A stretch of 62,472 bases of DNA, taken from positions 1 through 62,472 of the forward strand of contig JAICJH010000038.1 of assembly GCA_025928545.1 (NCBI GenBank), in the 5' to 3' direction. The DNA comes from Bryobacteraceae bacterium. GTDB taxonomy: Bacteria; Acidobacteriota; Terriglobia; Bryobacterales; Bryobacteraceae. The notes below the pieces were generated by a model that was given only the letters and a program-made list of their open reading frames with translations, was not told the origin of the DNA and made no database searches. This document shows, piece after piece, positions 8,504 to 17,987 of this stretch; within the stretch, counting starts at the first letter, position 1, and each line of letters starts with the position of its first letter. The position numbers were made by a program, and so were the translations under genes.

Positions 8504-11500
8504 TTCGCCGCCCTGTTGCGATAGACCAGCAGATAAGCCGCAGGCACCAGAAACACCGTCACCAGCACGGAAAGGCCCAGGCCGCCCAGAAGCGCCCGCG
8601 CCAGCGGGGCATAACTCTCGCTACCCTCGCCGAGTTTCAACGCCATCGGCATCAGACCGATGATGGTGGCGAGCGATGTCATCAGGACAGGCCGGAGTCT
8701 GACGCGGCAAGACATCGCGACCGCTTCACTCACGCTCATGCCCCGCTCCCGCAATTGCCGGGTAAACTCCACAATCAGGATGCTGTTGGAAACGGCGATT
8801 CCGGTCAACATCACGACTCCCATGAGCGACATCACGTTCAGCGTAGTGCCCGTAAGCCAAAGCGTAAGCAGGACGCCCGTCAGACCGGGAGGAACCGCCA
8901 GAAGAATGATCAACGGGTCCATAAAGCTTTTGAACTGCGCCACCAGGATGAGATACAGAAGCACTACCGCCAGGCTCAGGCCGATGCTGAAACTGCGAAA
9001 TGAAGCTCTCATGCCCTGGACCATGCCGCGAAGGGTCACATTCAAACCCTCCGGAACTTTGGTATGCGCGATGATGTCGTCGATGCTGTCCGCGATTGCA
9101 CCAAGTTCCTCTCCGAGGGGCCGGACATAAACGTCGGTGACGCGGCGGATCGAATAGTGATCCACTTCGGTCGGAGCCAGAATGCGCTTCAGCGAGCTAA
9201 TGGAATCGAGGCGGGTGGGCAGCACGCTGCCGGTGGCGCGCAGCGGAATGGCGCTCAGATCGGACAGCGACTTTATCTGGCCTTCCGTATATTGGACCGT
9301 CAGCATGTAGTCCTGGCCGGATTTGGGATCCACCCAGTAGCTGGGCGCAATCATCTGATTGCTGGAAAGAGCCGTAATCACGTTGCCGACCACTTCCTGC
9401 TGATCGAGGCCGAGCTCGCTGGCCCGGGTACGATCGACATCGAGCTTGATCGCCGGATAGTCGTTGTCCTGAGGGATGTAGACATCCGCAACTCCGGGGA
9501 TCTGCTGGATTTTCGAAGCCATTTCCAGCGCGGTGCGATGGGAATTCTCCAGATTGGAGCCGGAGACCTGAACGTCGATGGGCGCGGGCAGACCCAGATT
9601 GAGTACGGCATCCACCATTCCGCCCGATTGGAAATAAGTACTCAGTTCAGGCAGATCGCTGGCAATGCGCCGCTTCACACGCGCCATGTACTCGTAGCTG
9701 CCGGTCTTGTGCTCGTCCTTAAGGCTCACCTGCACGAAGGCCGTGTGCTGGGCGGAGTTGCTGGTGTAGATGGAAGAGAAGCCCGGAGTGACGCCTATAT
9801 TCGAGAGAATGACGCCGAGTTCCTCCGGCGGAATCACTTCCCGGACGAGGGCTTCCACCTTCGCAACCTCACCTTCCGTGACCGAGATGCGGGTACCGGA
9901 AGGCGCCTTCACATTGATGGCAAACATACCGGAATCGGTACGCGGAAAGAATGACAGACCCAGGCGCGGAAATAATATGAGGCTTACGGCGAAAGATGCC
10001 AGGCAAACAAAAACTGTCAGCCACGGCCAGGCCAGCGCTCCGCCCACCAGCCGATCGTAGAAGCGCAGGAAGGATTCGAAACGGTCGTTGAACCAGATAT
10101 TGAATCTTTCTCCAATACGCCAGCGGTCGTGCGTACTCTTCAGTTCCACCTCAACCGGTAATTCATCGGCTGGAGTGCCGTGGTGAGAAGAAGTTTTCAG
10201 GAAACGCGCGCAGAAGAGCGGGACCACAGTCATGGCGACCGCGTACGAGGCAAAGAGCGCGAGTACAACGGCAAGTGCCAGCGCGGAAAAAAGAAACCTG
10301 CTCACGCCGTAGAGAAAAGTTACAGGAAAGAACACAACCGCCGTAGTCAGGGTTGCAGCGAGCACCGGCAGCGCCACTTCGCGACCACCTTCAGCTGCCG
10401 CGGTTTCCGCATCTTCGCCCAGTTCGAGATGGCGATAAATGTTTTCCAGCACGACGACGGAGTTATCGATCAGGCGCGACAACGCCAGCGCCAGGCCGCC
10501 GAGAACCATGCTGTTAATGGTGCCGCCGCCAAAATTCAAAGCCATGAACGTAGCCAGCACAGATAGCGGGATGGAAAAGAATACGGCAACAGTAGCACGG
10601 ATGCTCCCGAGAAAAATCAGAATCATGAGGGTGGTCAGCAGGAGGCCGATAGCGCCCTCGTCCAGCAATGTTCGGATCGCAGTTTTGACGAAGCGCGATT
10701 GATCGAACAGAACATTGGTGACCAGCGCTTTGGGAACATCCACCAGCCTGCCGACTACGTCGCGAACACCTTCCACAACGGCAATCGTGTTGGTATCGCC
10801 GCCCTGCTTGAGTACGGGAGTGTAAACGGAACGTTTTCCATCCACCCGCACAATACTGGTGAGGATCTGCCGTGAGTCCTTCGCGTAGCCGACATCGCCG
10901 ACACGGACAATCGAAGCCCCGACCGTCTTCAGCGGCAATTGATCGATTTCGGCGATGGTGGGCAGTTGGCTGTTGGTGTAGATGTTGTAATCGAGCGGGC
11001 CGATCGGAACGTCCCCCGCAGGAAGAATCAGATTCGAGCGATTAACGGTTCGGACCACATCCATCAGTGAGAGCTGATGGGCTTCCAGCTTGAACGGGTC
11101 GGCATAGACCATGATCTGGCGGTAGCCGCCGCCGAAAGGCTGGGGCACACTGGCGCCCTGGACGCTTGCCATCTGATTGCGCACGGTGAACTGCGCCAGA
11201 TCTCTCAGCTGAGTATCTGTAAACCCTTCTCCTCCCACGGTGACAAGGCACACCGGAAGACTGGATGCGTCGAACTTCAGCACGACCGGCGGCAAAGTCC
11301 CTGGCGGCAGTCTTCTAAGTTGAGCCATGGCAAGATTCGAAACGCTGGCGACAGCGGAATCCGCGTTGGTTCCGGGCTGGAAGTAAACGCGGATGACGCT
11401 CGCGCCGGGGAGAGATCGCGACTCAATGTGCTCAACGCCGCTGGCAAGAGTGAACTGCCGTTCGAATCGGCTCGTGATATCCGTCTCGATCTGTTCGGGC

Positions 11501-11658
11501 GGCATGCCATTGTAAAAGGTCGCCACAACCACCATCGGAATGTTGATGGCGGGGAACATGTCGATGGGCATCCGCATCACCGCGGTGCCGCCGATGACCG
11601 CGATGATCAGCGCGATAACAACGATGAAATAAGGCGTTCGGATTGCGAAGCGTGACAT
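8500..11658 (-). CDS. RND-family efflux permease (HAE1/AcrB type)
   Basis: 1052 residues from ATG 11658, eight bases past the stop of the membrane fusion gene. A TTG eight codons upstream is possible but overlaps that gene. MSRFAIRTPYFIVVIALIIA is the typical first helix of RND pumps, followed by the porter loop PAINIPMVVVATFYNGMPPE. TM4 carries ALSRLIDNSVVVLENIYR, where the second of the two proton-relay aspartates known from AcrB is an Asn, a variant common in other HAE1 pumps. The second half repeats the fold, with LLAVPPGLTGVLLTL and GIAVSNSILIVEF. The pump exports hydrophobic compounds using the proton gradient. Confidence 0.95.
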   Translation of the reverse strand: MSRFAIRTPYFIVVIALIIAVIGGTAVMRMPIDMFPAINIPMVVVATFYNGMPPEQIETDITSRFERQFTLASGVEHIESRSLPGASVIRVYFQPGTNADSAVASVSNLAMAQLRRLPPGTLPPVVLKFDASSLPVCLVTVGGEGFTDTQLRDLAQFTVRNQMASVQGASVPQPFGGGYRQIMVYADPFKLEAHQLSLMDVVRTVNRSNLILPAGDVPIGPLDYNIYTNSQLPTIAEIDQLPLKTVGASIVRVGDVGYAKDSRQILTSIVRVDGKRSVYTPVLKQGGDTNTIAVVEGVRDVVGRLVDVPKALVTNVLFDQSRFVKTAIRTLLDEGAIGLLLTTLMILIFLGSIRATVAVFFSIPLSVLATFMALNFGGGTINSMVLGGLALALSRLIDNSVVVLENIYRHLELGEDAETAAAEGGREVALPVLAATLTTAVVFFPVTFLYGVSRFLFSALALAVVLALFASYAVAMTVVPLFCARFLKTSSHHGTPADELPVEVELKSTHDRWRIGERFNIWFNDRFESFLRFYDRLVGGALAWPWLTVFVCLASFAVSLILFPRLGLSFFPRTDSGMFAINVKAPSGTRISVTEGEVAKVEALVREVIPPEELGVILSNIGVTPGFSSIYTSNSAQHTAFVQVSLKDEHKTGSYEYMARVKRRIASDLPELSTYFQSGGMVDAVLNLGLPAPIDVQVSGSNLENSHRTALEMASKIQQIPGVADVYIPQDNDYPAIKLDVDRTRASELGLDQQEVVGNVITALSSNQMIAPSYWVDPKSGQDYMLTVQYTEGQIKSLSDLSAIPLRATGSVLPTRLDSISSLKRILAPTEVDHYSIRRVTDVYVRPLGEELGAIADSIDDIIAHTKVPEGLNVTLRGMVQGMRASFRSFSIGLSLAVVLLYLILVAQFKSFMDPLIILLAVPPGLTGVLLTLWLTGTTLNVMSLMGVVMLTGIAVSNSILIVEFTRQLRERGMSVSEAVAMSCRVRLRPVLMTSLATIIGLMPMALKLGEGSESYAPLARALLGGLGLSVLVTVFLVPAAYLLVYRNRAAN

Positions 11659-11665
11659 TTGGTTA

Positions 11666-12973
11666 TTAGGGCGCTGGCGCAACTGTTGTCAGTTTGGGGC
11701 TGACCTGCTGTCCAACGTGCAGGTTGGCGCGGTTCGCCGTCACGACAGTGTCGCCTTCCTGAAGGCCGGACCGGATCTCGACATTCGCGGCGTCCTGCAT
11801 ACCCGGAACAACGTCGCGAATTTCAATCCGATTGTCGGCTGTCACCACGGTCACCCGGCCTTTGCTTTCGCCATTGGCGTCGAGTGCGGTGATCGGAATC
11901 GTGAGCACGTTATTGCGGTGATCGAGTGTCAGGTCCACTTCCGCGTACATTCCGGGAATCAGAACCAGGCTGGGATTATCGACGTCGACTTCCGTATCCA
12001 TCGTGCGGGTAGCCTGCTGGATCTTATCCGCAAATCGCGCGACCTTGCCGGGAAACGAACGCTCCAGAGTCGGCACACTAACTTCCACCTGCTGCCCGAT
12101 ATGTACCGTGGGAACTGCCGACTCCGGTACCGGAAGGATTAAACGCAGATGGCTGTTCTCGGAAAGCCGGACAACCGGCATCACCTGCGTGCTGGACGAC
12201 GTGCCCGCCTGGATCATGGCGCCGGTATCCGCGAAGCGCTTTGTGACTACGCCCGAAAAAGGCGCAGTGACGCGAAGATAATCCGTCATGGTTTTGGTGC
12301 GCTGCAGTTCCGATGTGCTGACCTGCACCTGCTGGCGCGCAGTTGCGATGTTGGACTTAGCGGCGTTGATCTGAGCTTCCGCCATAAGATCTCGGCTTTG
12401 GGCATCGTCGACTTCCTGTTGGGCCACGAGCCCGGCCTTCTTCTTGGCGACGTCGGCGAGCCGTGTGTAGGAAAGATGCGCGATCGTGTGAGCGGTCTCG
12501 GCCCGCTGGAGTTCATCCTGCGCGTGGGTGACTTCAGCCTCGCTGCGGCTCAGCATGGATTGGGCCCGCGTCTGGTCGTCGGCCATCTCCGGAACTTCGA
12601 GCACCGCCAATAATTGCCCCTGTTTGACTCGATCGCCAACATCGACGCTGATGGTCTTGACATAGCCGGCAACCTTCGACATCACGTCGATTTCCTGGAA
12701 GGGCCGGAATTCGGCGGTGAGCACGAGGGCATGCGACATGTCCTGAGTAACGGCTTTTGCCACCGCCACTACAGGAACAGTCGGTTTGTCTTCCACCTTT
12801 GCGGCAGTCTTCTGAATTCCGGAGCAGGAGACGCTCGCGATGCAAGCGGTCGCAATCACGATAACCGGCCAGATTCGGACTGGCTCATTGCACTCTCTAC
12901 CGCGAATCGATAACGATTTGATCGACCGAAAAGCGATCCTCGCGCCCACTATGGACATGTCCCCTGACGGCAT
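11666..12973 (-). CDS. RND efflux membrane fusion protein (AcrA/HlyD type)
   Basis: 435 residues from ATG 12973; ATG 12958 and GTG 12949 are alternatives with no clear ribosome binding site. A hydrophobic stretch VIVIATACIASVSCSG could be a lipoprotein signal with a weak lipobox or a membrane anchor. The lipoyl/barrel-sandwich part VDVGDRVKQGQLLAVLEVPE, a long coiled-coil hairpin with Ala/Gln-rich helices, and VTAPFSGVVTKRFADTGAMI followed by the beta-barrel domain are all present. This is the standard order for the periplasmic adaptor that links permease and TolC. It is the first gene of the pump operon and is divergent from the sensor kinase at 13131, which may control it. Confidence 0.92.
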   Translation of the reverse strand: MPSGDMSIVGARIAFRSIKSLSIRGRECNEPVRIWPVIVIATACIASVSCSGIQKTAAKVEDKPTVPVVAVAKAVTQDMSHALVLTAEFRPFQEIDVMSKVAGYVKTISVDVGDRVKQGQLLAVLEVPEMADDQTRAQSMLSRSEAEVTHAQDELQRAETAHTIAHLSYTRLADVAKKKAGLVAQQEVDDAQSRDLMAEAQINAAKSNIATARQQVQVSTSELQRTKTMTDYLRVTAPFSGVVTKRFADTGAMIQAGTSSSTQVMPVVRLSENSHLRLILPVPESAVPTVHIGQQVEVSVPTLERSFPGKVARFADKIQQATRTMDTEVDVDNPSLVLIPGMYAEVDLTLDHRNNVLTIPITALDANGESKGRVTVVTADNRIEIRDVVPGMQDAANVEIRSGLQEGDTVVTANRANLHVGQQVSPKLTTVAPAP

Positions 12974-13014
12974 CAGGAATTACCTTAGCGAAAGTGCCAC
13001 ACACCAGGCATCCC

Positions 13015-13068
13015 CTGGCGGATGTATTTACACCATCAATCCGCCGTAGACTGGCGGATGAAAATACA
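13015..13068. promoter_or_regulatory. Repeat-rich divergent control region between pump operon and sensor kinase
   Basis: Two direct repeats CTGGCGGATG followed by an A/T run and TACA lie at 13015-13032 and 13051-13068. Between them is the inverted copy ATCCGCC at 13039-13045, which pairs with GGCGGAT at 13017-13023 or 13053-13059. The 157-bp gap between two divergent transcription units is where an operator is expected. The likely ligand is a response regulator such as the NarL-type protein at 14555-15208. That assignment is inference. Confidence 0.45.
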
Positions 13069-13130
13069 GCCCGGGCCGTATGTTTCGCTTCTCCTGTATT
13101 GTTTTATGATCGTAACGAAGCCTGTTCGCC

Positions 13131-14585
13131 ATGTCTACGGACAAATCCTCGGCAGCCACCCTCCGGGAAGGATTGTCCCACCGGCAGACCCGCTATGTGT
13201 TTTTTGCGGGGTTCGGCGGTCTCTTGCTCCTGCTCGGCATGCTGGGCGTGAGTTCCATATCCTTTCTCTCTCAGATCAGGGTGCGAGAAGAAATTATCCG
13301 GCAGGATTACGTCGTCCGGGATCGAATTCTCCAGGGCCTCCGCGCGGAAATCTACACCTCCGGCACCCACATTCGGGACTTCCTGCTCGATACCAATGAG
13401 GCCCTTGCGACGGAACACCGCGAGCAATTTCTCGACACCCGCAGCCAGATCGAGGAGGGCATCGCCCGCTATCGCAAACTGGTTCCAGGCGGCGACGAGA
13501 AGGCCTTCCACCGCTTTTCCGAAGAGCTTGCCTCGTACATGAACGCCATTTCGCCCGTTCTGAACTGGAGCTCCGCGGAGCGCCAGACAAGGGCCTCGTC
13601 TTTTGTTCAGACCGAACTATTGCCGCGCCGCATGAACGCACTCAGCCTGGCAGACCGCATCCAGCAGATCAGCGAGGGCCAGCTGAAAGCCAGCAGCGAA
13701 GACGTGAGCGTCATGCTTGCTTCTTTCCGAATGAAGCTGTTGATCTTCCTGGTGTTGACCTTCGCGATGGGGATTGCGCTGGCGGCCGCGGCACTCTGGC
13801 GGCTGCTGCGCCTCGAATTCGAAGCCCAGGTTCGTTTCGATGAAATTCTCAGTACCCGCGAGGAGCTTAAAAGTCTCTCGGCAGAACTGGTATCGGCTCA
13901 GGAAAGCGAGAGGCGGCGCATTTCGCGCGAACTTCACGACGAAGTCGGGCAGGTGCTATCCGCTATTATGCTCGGCCTGGGAAATCTTCGGTCGGCCCTG
14001 AAGGACAGCAACTCCGCCGAGGCTCTGAGGCAACTGCAACTTGTAGAAGATATGACGCAGCGAAACGCGAGCGTTGTGCGTAATATTTCCCTGCTGCTGC
14101 GTCCCACCATGCTGGATGACCTTGGGCTTGTGCCGGCGCTGAAGTGGTACGCGAGAGAGGTTTCCCGCTCCGGTTCCATGGCGGTCGATGTAGTAACCGA
14201 ATCGTTCGTCGACGATTTGCCCGACGAGCATCGAACCTGCATTTTTCGAGTGGTTCAGGAGGCTGTTCGAAACGCCGCACGCCACTCCGGCGCGCAACAG
14301 GCGCGAATTCACATTTGCGAAACCCGCGGTGCCGACGGCGCAGCCGCGCTCTCGCTCTCCGTTCAGGACGACGGCAAGGGCTTCGATTCTTCACAGGAAT
14401 CGGGCCTCGGCATTCTCGGCATGCACGAGAGAGTGACCCATCTGGATGGTGAGATCCGCGTCAATTCGAGCCCGGGCCGGGGCACCATTGTTACGCTGAC
14501 ATTGCCCCTGCCGCCCGGCCATCGTCCACCCGAAGCGCAGCCGGATGGCGAATTTCAGGAAATCAGCCCTTTTCGAACGGCGTAA
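13131..14585 (+). CDS. NarL-type sensor histidine kinase (HisKA_3 family)
   Basis: 484 residues. Two membrane helices (about 22-45 and 202-225) flank a roughly 155-residue helical periplasmic domain of four-helix-bundle type. Then come a linker and a dimerisation/phosphoacceptor segment ESERRRISRELHDEVGQ with the predicted phospho-His at 269, followed by a HATPase_c domain (VQDDGKGFDSS, GLGILGMHERV, SSPGRGTIVTLTLPL). It senses an unknown periplasmic signal and should phosphorylate a LuxR/NarL-type regulator, most likely the one encoded convergently next door. The final 31 bases overlap that gene's 3' end on the other strand. It is divergent from the efflux operon. Confidence 0.93.
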   Translation: MSTDKSSAATLREGLSHRQTRYVFFAGFGGLLLLLGMLGVSSISFLSQIRVREEIIRQDYVVRDRILQGLRAEIYTSGTHIRDFLLDTNEALATEHREQFLDTRSQIEEGIARYRKLVPGGDEKAFHRFSEELASYMNAISPVLNWSSAERQTRASSFVQTELLPRRMNALSLADRIQQISEGQLKASSEDVSVMLASFRMKLLIFLVLTFAMGIALAAAALWRLLRLEFEAQVRFDEILSTREELKSLSAELVSAQESERRRISRELHDEVGQVLSAIMLGLGNLRSALKDSNSAEALRQLQLVEDMTQRNASVVRNISLLLRPTMLDDLGLVPALKWYAREVSRSGSMAVDVVTESFVDDLPDEHRTCIFRVVQEAVRNAARHSGAQQARIHICETRGADGAAALSLSVQDDGKGFDSSQESGLGILGMHERVTHLDGEIRVNSSPGRGTIVTLTLPLPPGHRPPEAQPDGEFQEISPFRTA

Positions 14586-15208
14586 AGAATCAGTTCCGCC
14601 AGATTGTGCAGGTGCAGTTTCTGGAAAACGTTATTGCGGTGCGTTTCCACGGTTGAGATGGAAATGTGCAGCATGTCGGCAATCTCCCTGTTGCTCTTTC
14701 CTGTTGCCAGAATCTGCAGGATTTCCTTTTCCCGCACACTCAGCAGATCATAGCTGTCCTCGACACCCCGTCGACGGACCTCCACAACATATTCCTCCAC
14801 CAGCAGCTTGGTAATGCTCGGACTGAAATATGCATTGCCGGCCGCAACGGCGCGCACCGCCGCAAGCACGTCGGCTTCGGGCGAGGCTTTGAGCAGATAC
14901 CCGCGAGCGCCTGCTTTGAGCGCTCGCAGGACATAGCCTTCATCGGAGTGCATGCTGACCATCACGATTCGCGCCGTGGGTACTTTCTGCGAGATGCTGA
15001 GCGCTGCATCCGGACCGTTGAGGCGGGGCATCCCGACATCGAGCAGGATGACGTCCGGTTTGTGGAGAGTCGCCAGCTCAATGGCTTCATAACCGTCGGC
15101 GGCTTCCGCAACAACCTGGAATTCGCCTTCGCGCTCCAGCAGGAAGCGGAGACCGCTGCGAACAAGCGGATGATCGTCGGCAATCATGACCCTGACTCTG
15201 GCGGACAT
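14555..15208 (-). CDS. NarL/FixJ-type response regulator
   Basis: 217 residues: a receiver domain (acidic pair at DD11-12, phospho-Asp 57 in LLDVGMP, Thr/Ser replaced by VSMHS in beta4, Lys in GYLLKAS), then a LuxR-type helix-turn-helix (LLSVREKEILQILATGKSNREIADMLHISISTVETHRNNV). It should dimerise on phosphorylation and bind DNA. It is convergent with the HisKA_3 kinase, with which it shares 31 bp of antisense overlap. That arrangement is unusual for a cognate pair, but the families match. Possible targets are the efflux operon and its own region. Confidence 0.93.
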   Translation of the reverse strand: MSARVRVMIADDHPLVRSGLRFLLEREGEFQVVAEAADGYEAIELATLHKPDVILLDVGMPRLNGPDAALSISQKVPTARIVMVSMHSDEGYVLRALKAGARGYLLKASPEADVLAAVRAVAAGNAYFSPSITKLLVEEYVVEVRRRGVEDSYDLLSVREKEILQILATGKSNREIADMLHISISTVETHRNNVFQKLHLHNLAELILYAVRKGLIS

Positions 15209-15317
15209 AGAGTTGACATCAGGATAGCGTTCTTCCGCCGACCCGCGCCATTCCGATGGGAAATACAGTGGGCGCGGTATTCCCCAGGAGGGCGCGGTTC
15301 CCTACATTGAAAGTGAC

Positions 15318-15773
15318 ATGAATTTACCGGGTACCGGCCTGCGGCCGGACGCAACTGTCACCACGCATACCGGCGAAGAGGAATCGGTGCTGCGGTTTAC
15401 GGTGATTACGCCGGACGATGATTTTTACCAGCGCCTGCAACAGATTGCCGGAGGTTGCCAATGGCAGATTGCACGCGCCGTTTCGCTGGATGAAGCGGAA
15501 CGCCTGCTGCTGGAGAATCCAACGCCGCTGGTGATTTACGAAGAGGGCTCCGCTGCCAATAGCTGGCAGAGCGCATTGCGGCGCCTTCACGATTCCGCCA
15601 CTCATCCGTGCGTTCTGCTCGCCTCCGGTGTTTCCGATGACAACCTTCTGCGGGAAGTGGTGGGGAATCATGGCTATGACGTTTTGCCGAAGTCGGCTAC
15701 GCGCGAGAAGATCATTCGTTGCCTGAATTTCGCGTGGCTCTGGGCGCTCGCGTGGGGCCGCGGTCGCAGGTAA
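15318..15773 (+). CDS. Receiver-like (pseudo-REC) protein, copy 1
   Basis: 151 residues. FTVITPDDDFYQRLQQI, SLDEAERLLLENPTPLVIYEE, HPCVLLASGVSDDNLL and GYDVLPKSATREKIIRCLNFAW follow the alternating strand-helix order of a CheY-like receiver with the conserved Lys after beta5. The beta3 position normally holding the phospho-Asp reads VIYEE, so phosphorylation there is doubtful. There is no output domain. It starts 109 bp from the divergent response regulator. A paralogue follows at 15992-16486 with the same ending pattern (GYDV...FAWL). It may be an adaptor or phosphate-independent regulator. The fold call is inference from motifs. Confidence 0.6.
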   Translation: MNLPGTGLRPDATVTTHTGEEESVLRFTVITPDDDFYQRLQQIAGGCQWQIARAVSLDEAERLLLENPTPLVIYEEGSAANSWQSALRRLHDSATHPCVLLASGVSDDNLLREVVGNHGYDVLPKSATREKIIRCLNFAWLWALAWGRGRR

Positions 15774-15991
15774 GCGGAAATAGGCGCGATTATCCCGCAT
15801 CAACGGTATTGCCGCGGAGGCAACATCGGGTTACGGTGGTTCACGAGGGCGCCTGGCATCCAGGACAGTACCTCCACTGTGCAGCGTTTCCCCCGAACTG
15901 TCTGCCGCCCTCGCCAATTCGGTCCGGAAATTGCGGGGGGACGGGCGTGCCACTGATAACGAGCGGATTTGGCCGCGGCATGAGGCGAAGT

Positions 15992-16486
15992 ATGTGCAAT
16001 CTGATGCAACGAATTCTGCGCAGACGCGATTCTTCTGCGAGTCCGCCGGCTCCGCAAGTCCTCCCCGATCCAGGAATCCTCGCGATTACAGCCGATCTTG
16101 GGTTCTACTCCTGCATACTCAACGCCGCCTGCTCGTGGGGTTGGACGGCGGAATGGGCCAGTTCCATGAATCGCGGTCTGAACCTTTGCGCTACAAAAAT
16201 GATCCGTATAGTCATCTTCGATCGCGATCTTCCCGATGTCGACTGGCGTTACGCCTTCGACCGTTTGAGCGCAACCGGCAGCGCGGCGCGGATTGTGCTG
16301 GCGGCGCCCGACGTGGATGAGGAACTGTGGCAAACCGTGCTGCATAAACGCGGCTACGATGTCATCGCCAGGTCGGCGAATTCGGAGCAGCTTCGGCGTG
16401 AACTTCGGTTCGCCTGGCTTTCGCTCTCGGAGCAGGAATCGCCCGAACAGACGGAGATGGCGGCGCCGGTTCTTTCAGGCGGTTAA
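15992..16486 (+). CDS. Receiver-like (pseudo-REC) protein, copy 2
   Basis: 164 residues from ATG 15992, which has GAGGCG five bases upstream; ATGs at 15980 and 16004 are alternatives. The longer upstream frame overlapping copy 1 looks non-coding. After a basic N terminus come ILAITADLGFYSCIL, IRIVIFDRDLPDVDWRYAFDRL, ARIVLAAPDVDEELW and GYDVIARSANSEQLRRELRFAWL, again a receiver-like order. Here an Asp-rich FDRDLPD occupies the beta3 turn, so it may be phosphorylatable, whereas copy 1 has Glu residues. It is followed by the antiporter gene 79 bp downstream. The function is unknown. Confidence 0.55.
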   Translation: MCNLMQRILRRRDSSASPPAPQVLPDPGILAITADLGFYSCILNAACSWGWTAEWASSMNRGLNLCATKMIRIVIFDRDLPDVDWRYAFDRLSATGSAARIVLAAPDVDEELWQTVLHKRGYDVIARSANSEQLRRELRFAWLSLSEQESPEQTEMAAPVLSGG

Positions 16487-16565
16487 CCCGCGAACAAAGC
16501 CATCCTCCCGGACCCGGCTCCAAACGCCAACTCAACTCCGCGTGCCAAGATAGTTCAACCGACGC

Positions 16566-17798
16566 GTGGATATCACTTTTCAGAACGGAACTCTGCTTCT
16601 GCTGATTGCCGCCGTGGTCGCGATGATCTCGCGGCGACTCCGTCTGCCTTACAGCGTCGGCCTCGTCCTGGCAGGAATTGTCCTCTCCATGGCGCCCTTC
16701 GCGCCGCACGTCACGCTGACGAAAGACCTGATTTTCACCGCGCTCCTTCCGCCCCTGCTCTTCGAAGGCGCCTATTACCTTCACTGGGATCAACTCCGCC
16801 GCGATTTTTGCCCCATCGCGGTGCTGGCTACTTTCGGAGTGGCGATTTCCGCCTGCGTGACTGCGGCGGCAATGCACTACCTGGCGCACTGGCAATGGCT
16901 CAGCGCAACTGTTTTCGGCGTTCTCATCGCAGCTACCGACCCGGTTTCCGTCATCGCCACCTTCAAAGAGGCGAAGGCAAAAGGCCGGTTACTGGTGCTC
17001 ATCGAAGCCGAGAGCCTGCTGAACGATGGCACAGCGGCGGTCGCCTTCGCCGTTGTGATCGCGGTCGCCGCCGGTCAGGCGCCAACATCCCTGCAGGTTG
17101 CTTTCATGCTGTTGAAAATGATCGGGGGCGGCGTTCTCTGCGGGGGAGCGATTGCGTGGGGCGCGTTATTGCTGGCCGGCCGGACGAACGATCATCTGGT
17201 GGAAATTACGCTCACCACCATCGCGGCCTATGGTTCGTTCCTTCTGGCGGACCACTTTGGATTATCCGGCGTTCTGGCGACCATTACCGCCGGTCTCGTG
17301 ATGGCAAACTTCACCCGGTTCAGCACGATTTCCGAACGGGGCACCGAAGCAGTCCAGGCTTTTTGGGAATACGCGGCCTTCATCGCGAACTCCCTCATCT
17401 TTCTCCTGATCGGAATGCGCGGCGCCGGCCAGCCGTTCGGGGCCGTGGGAGTCGCGGTGCTTGTCGCGCTGGCAGCGGTAACGGTTGGACGCGCTGCCGC
17501 CGTCTACCCTTTAAGTCTCCTGTTCCTGCGGTCGAAACTTCGCATCTCGACAAAGCATCAGCATGCGCTGGTGTGGGGCGGTTTGAGGGGAGCACTCGCC
17601 CTGGCGCTGGCACTGGGGTTGCCCGTCGAAATCGCGCGCAAAGAACAGATCATTACGGTCAGTTTCGCTGTAGTGGCATTCTCCGTGTTTGTGCAGGGTT
17701 TGACCATGGCGCCCCTCCTGCGCACTCTCGGGGAACTGCCCGCGCCAACCTCCATAAAGGGTAACTCACACAACCACCCGCCTGTAGCGCATTTGTGA
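16566..17798 (+). CDS. CPA1-family Na+(K+)/H+ antiporter
   Basis: 410 residues from a GTG at 16566, about 12 membrane helices. The CPA1 signature is clear: AATDPVSVIATFKE with the transport-site Asp, LIEAESLLNDGTAAVAFAVV in the next helix pair, and HALVWGGLRGALALALALGLP near the C terminus. It exchanges cytoplasmic Na+ or K+ for protons across the inner membrane. The cytoplasmic C-terminal tail is short, unlike the long regulatory tails of some NhaP proteins. It is a single gene, and its 5' end lies close behind the receiver-like gene. Confidence 0.9.
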   Translation: MDITFQNGTLLLLIAAVVAMISRRLRLPYSVGLVLAGIVLSMAPFAPHVTLTKDLIFTALLPPLLFEGAYYLHWDQLRRDFCPIAVLATFGVAISACVTAAAMHYLAHWQWLSATVFGVLIAATDPVSVIATFKEAKAKGRLLVLIEAESLLNDGTAAVAFAVVIAVAAGQAPTSLQVAFMLLKMIGGGVLCGGAIAWGALLLAGRTNDHLVEITLTTIAAYGSFLLADHFGLSGVLATITAGLVMANFTRFSTISERGTEAVQAFWEYAAFIANSLIFLLIGMRGAGQPFGAVGVAVLVALAAVTVGRAAAVYPLSLLFLRSKLRISTKHQHALVWGGLRGALALALALGLPVEIARKEQIITVSFAVVAFSVFVQGLTMAPLLRTLGELPAPTSIKGNSHNHPPVAHL

Positions 17799-17987
17799 GT
17801 CGCCATCATCACTCGTCACATGGGCGTTTCAGGCCCGTTTGAATCCCCGGTACTAACCCTGTCATCCAAGAGCCACATGACCGGTTCGCACGCAGAGCGA
17901 CTCCCTTTTGGGGGCGACGCCGTACAATAATAAGAAGTACCCGTCTTAAATAAAAAGCAGCCGTCTTCATAGCGCGGAACATAATAC

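Noticed and set aside
8500..11658. Asn in place of one proton-relay Asp in the RND permease as a loss of function
   Set aside because: The DN variant in TM4 is common in other HAE1 pumps, so it is not evidence of inactivity.
15719..15991. N-terminal extension of the second receiver-like protein
   Set aside because: The frame overlaps the first copy and reads as unstructured basic sequence. A better start with GAGGCG upstream exists at 15992.
17799..17987. CIRCE or other heat-shock operator before lon
   Set aside because: No TTAGCACTC-N9-GAGTGCTAA element was seen; the region is only A/T-rich near the gene.
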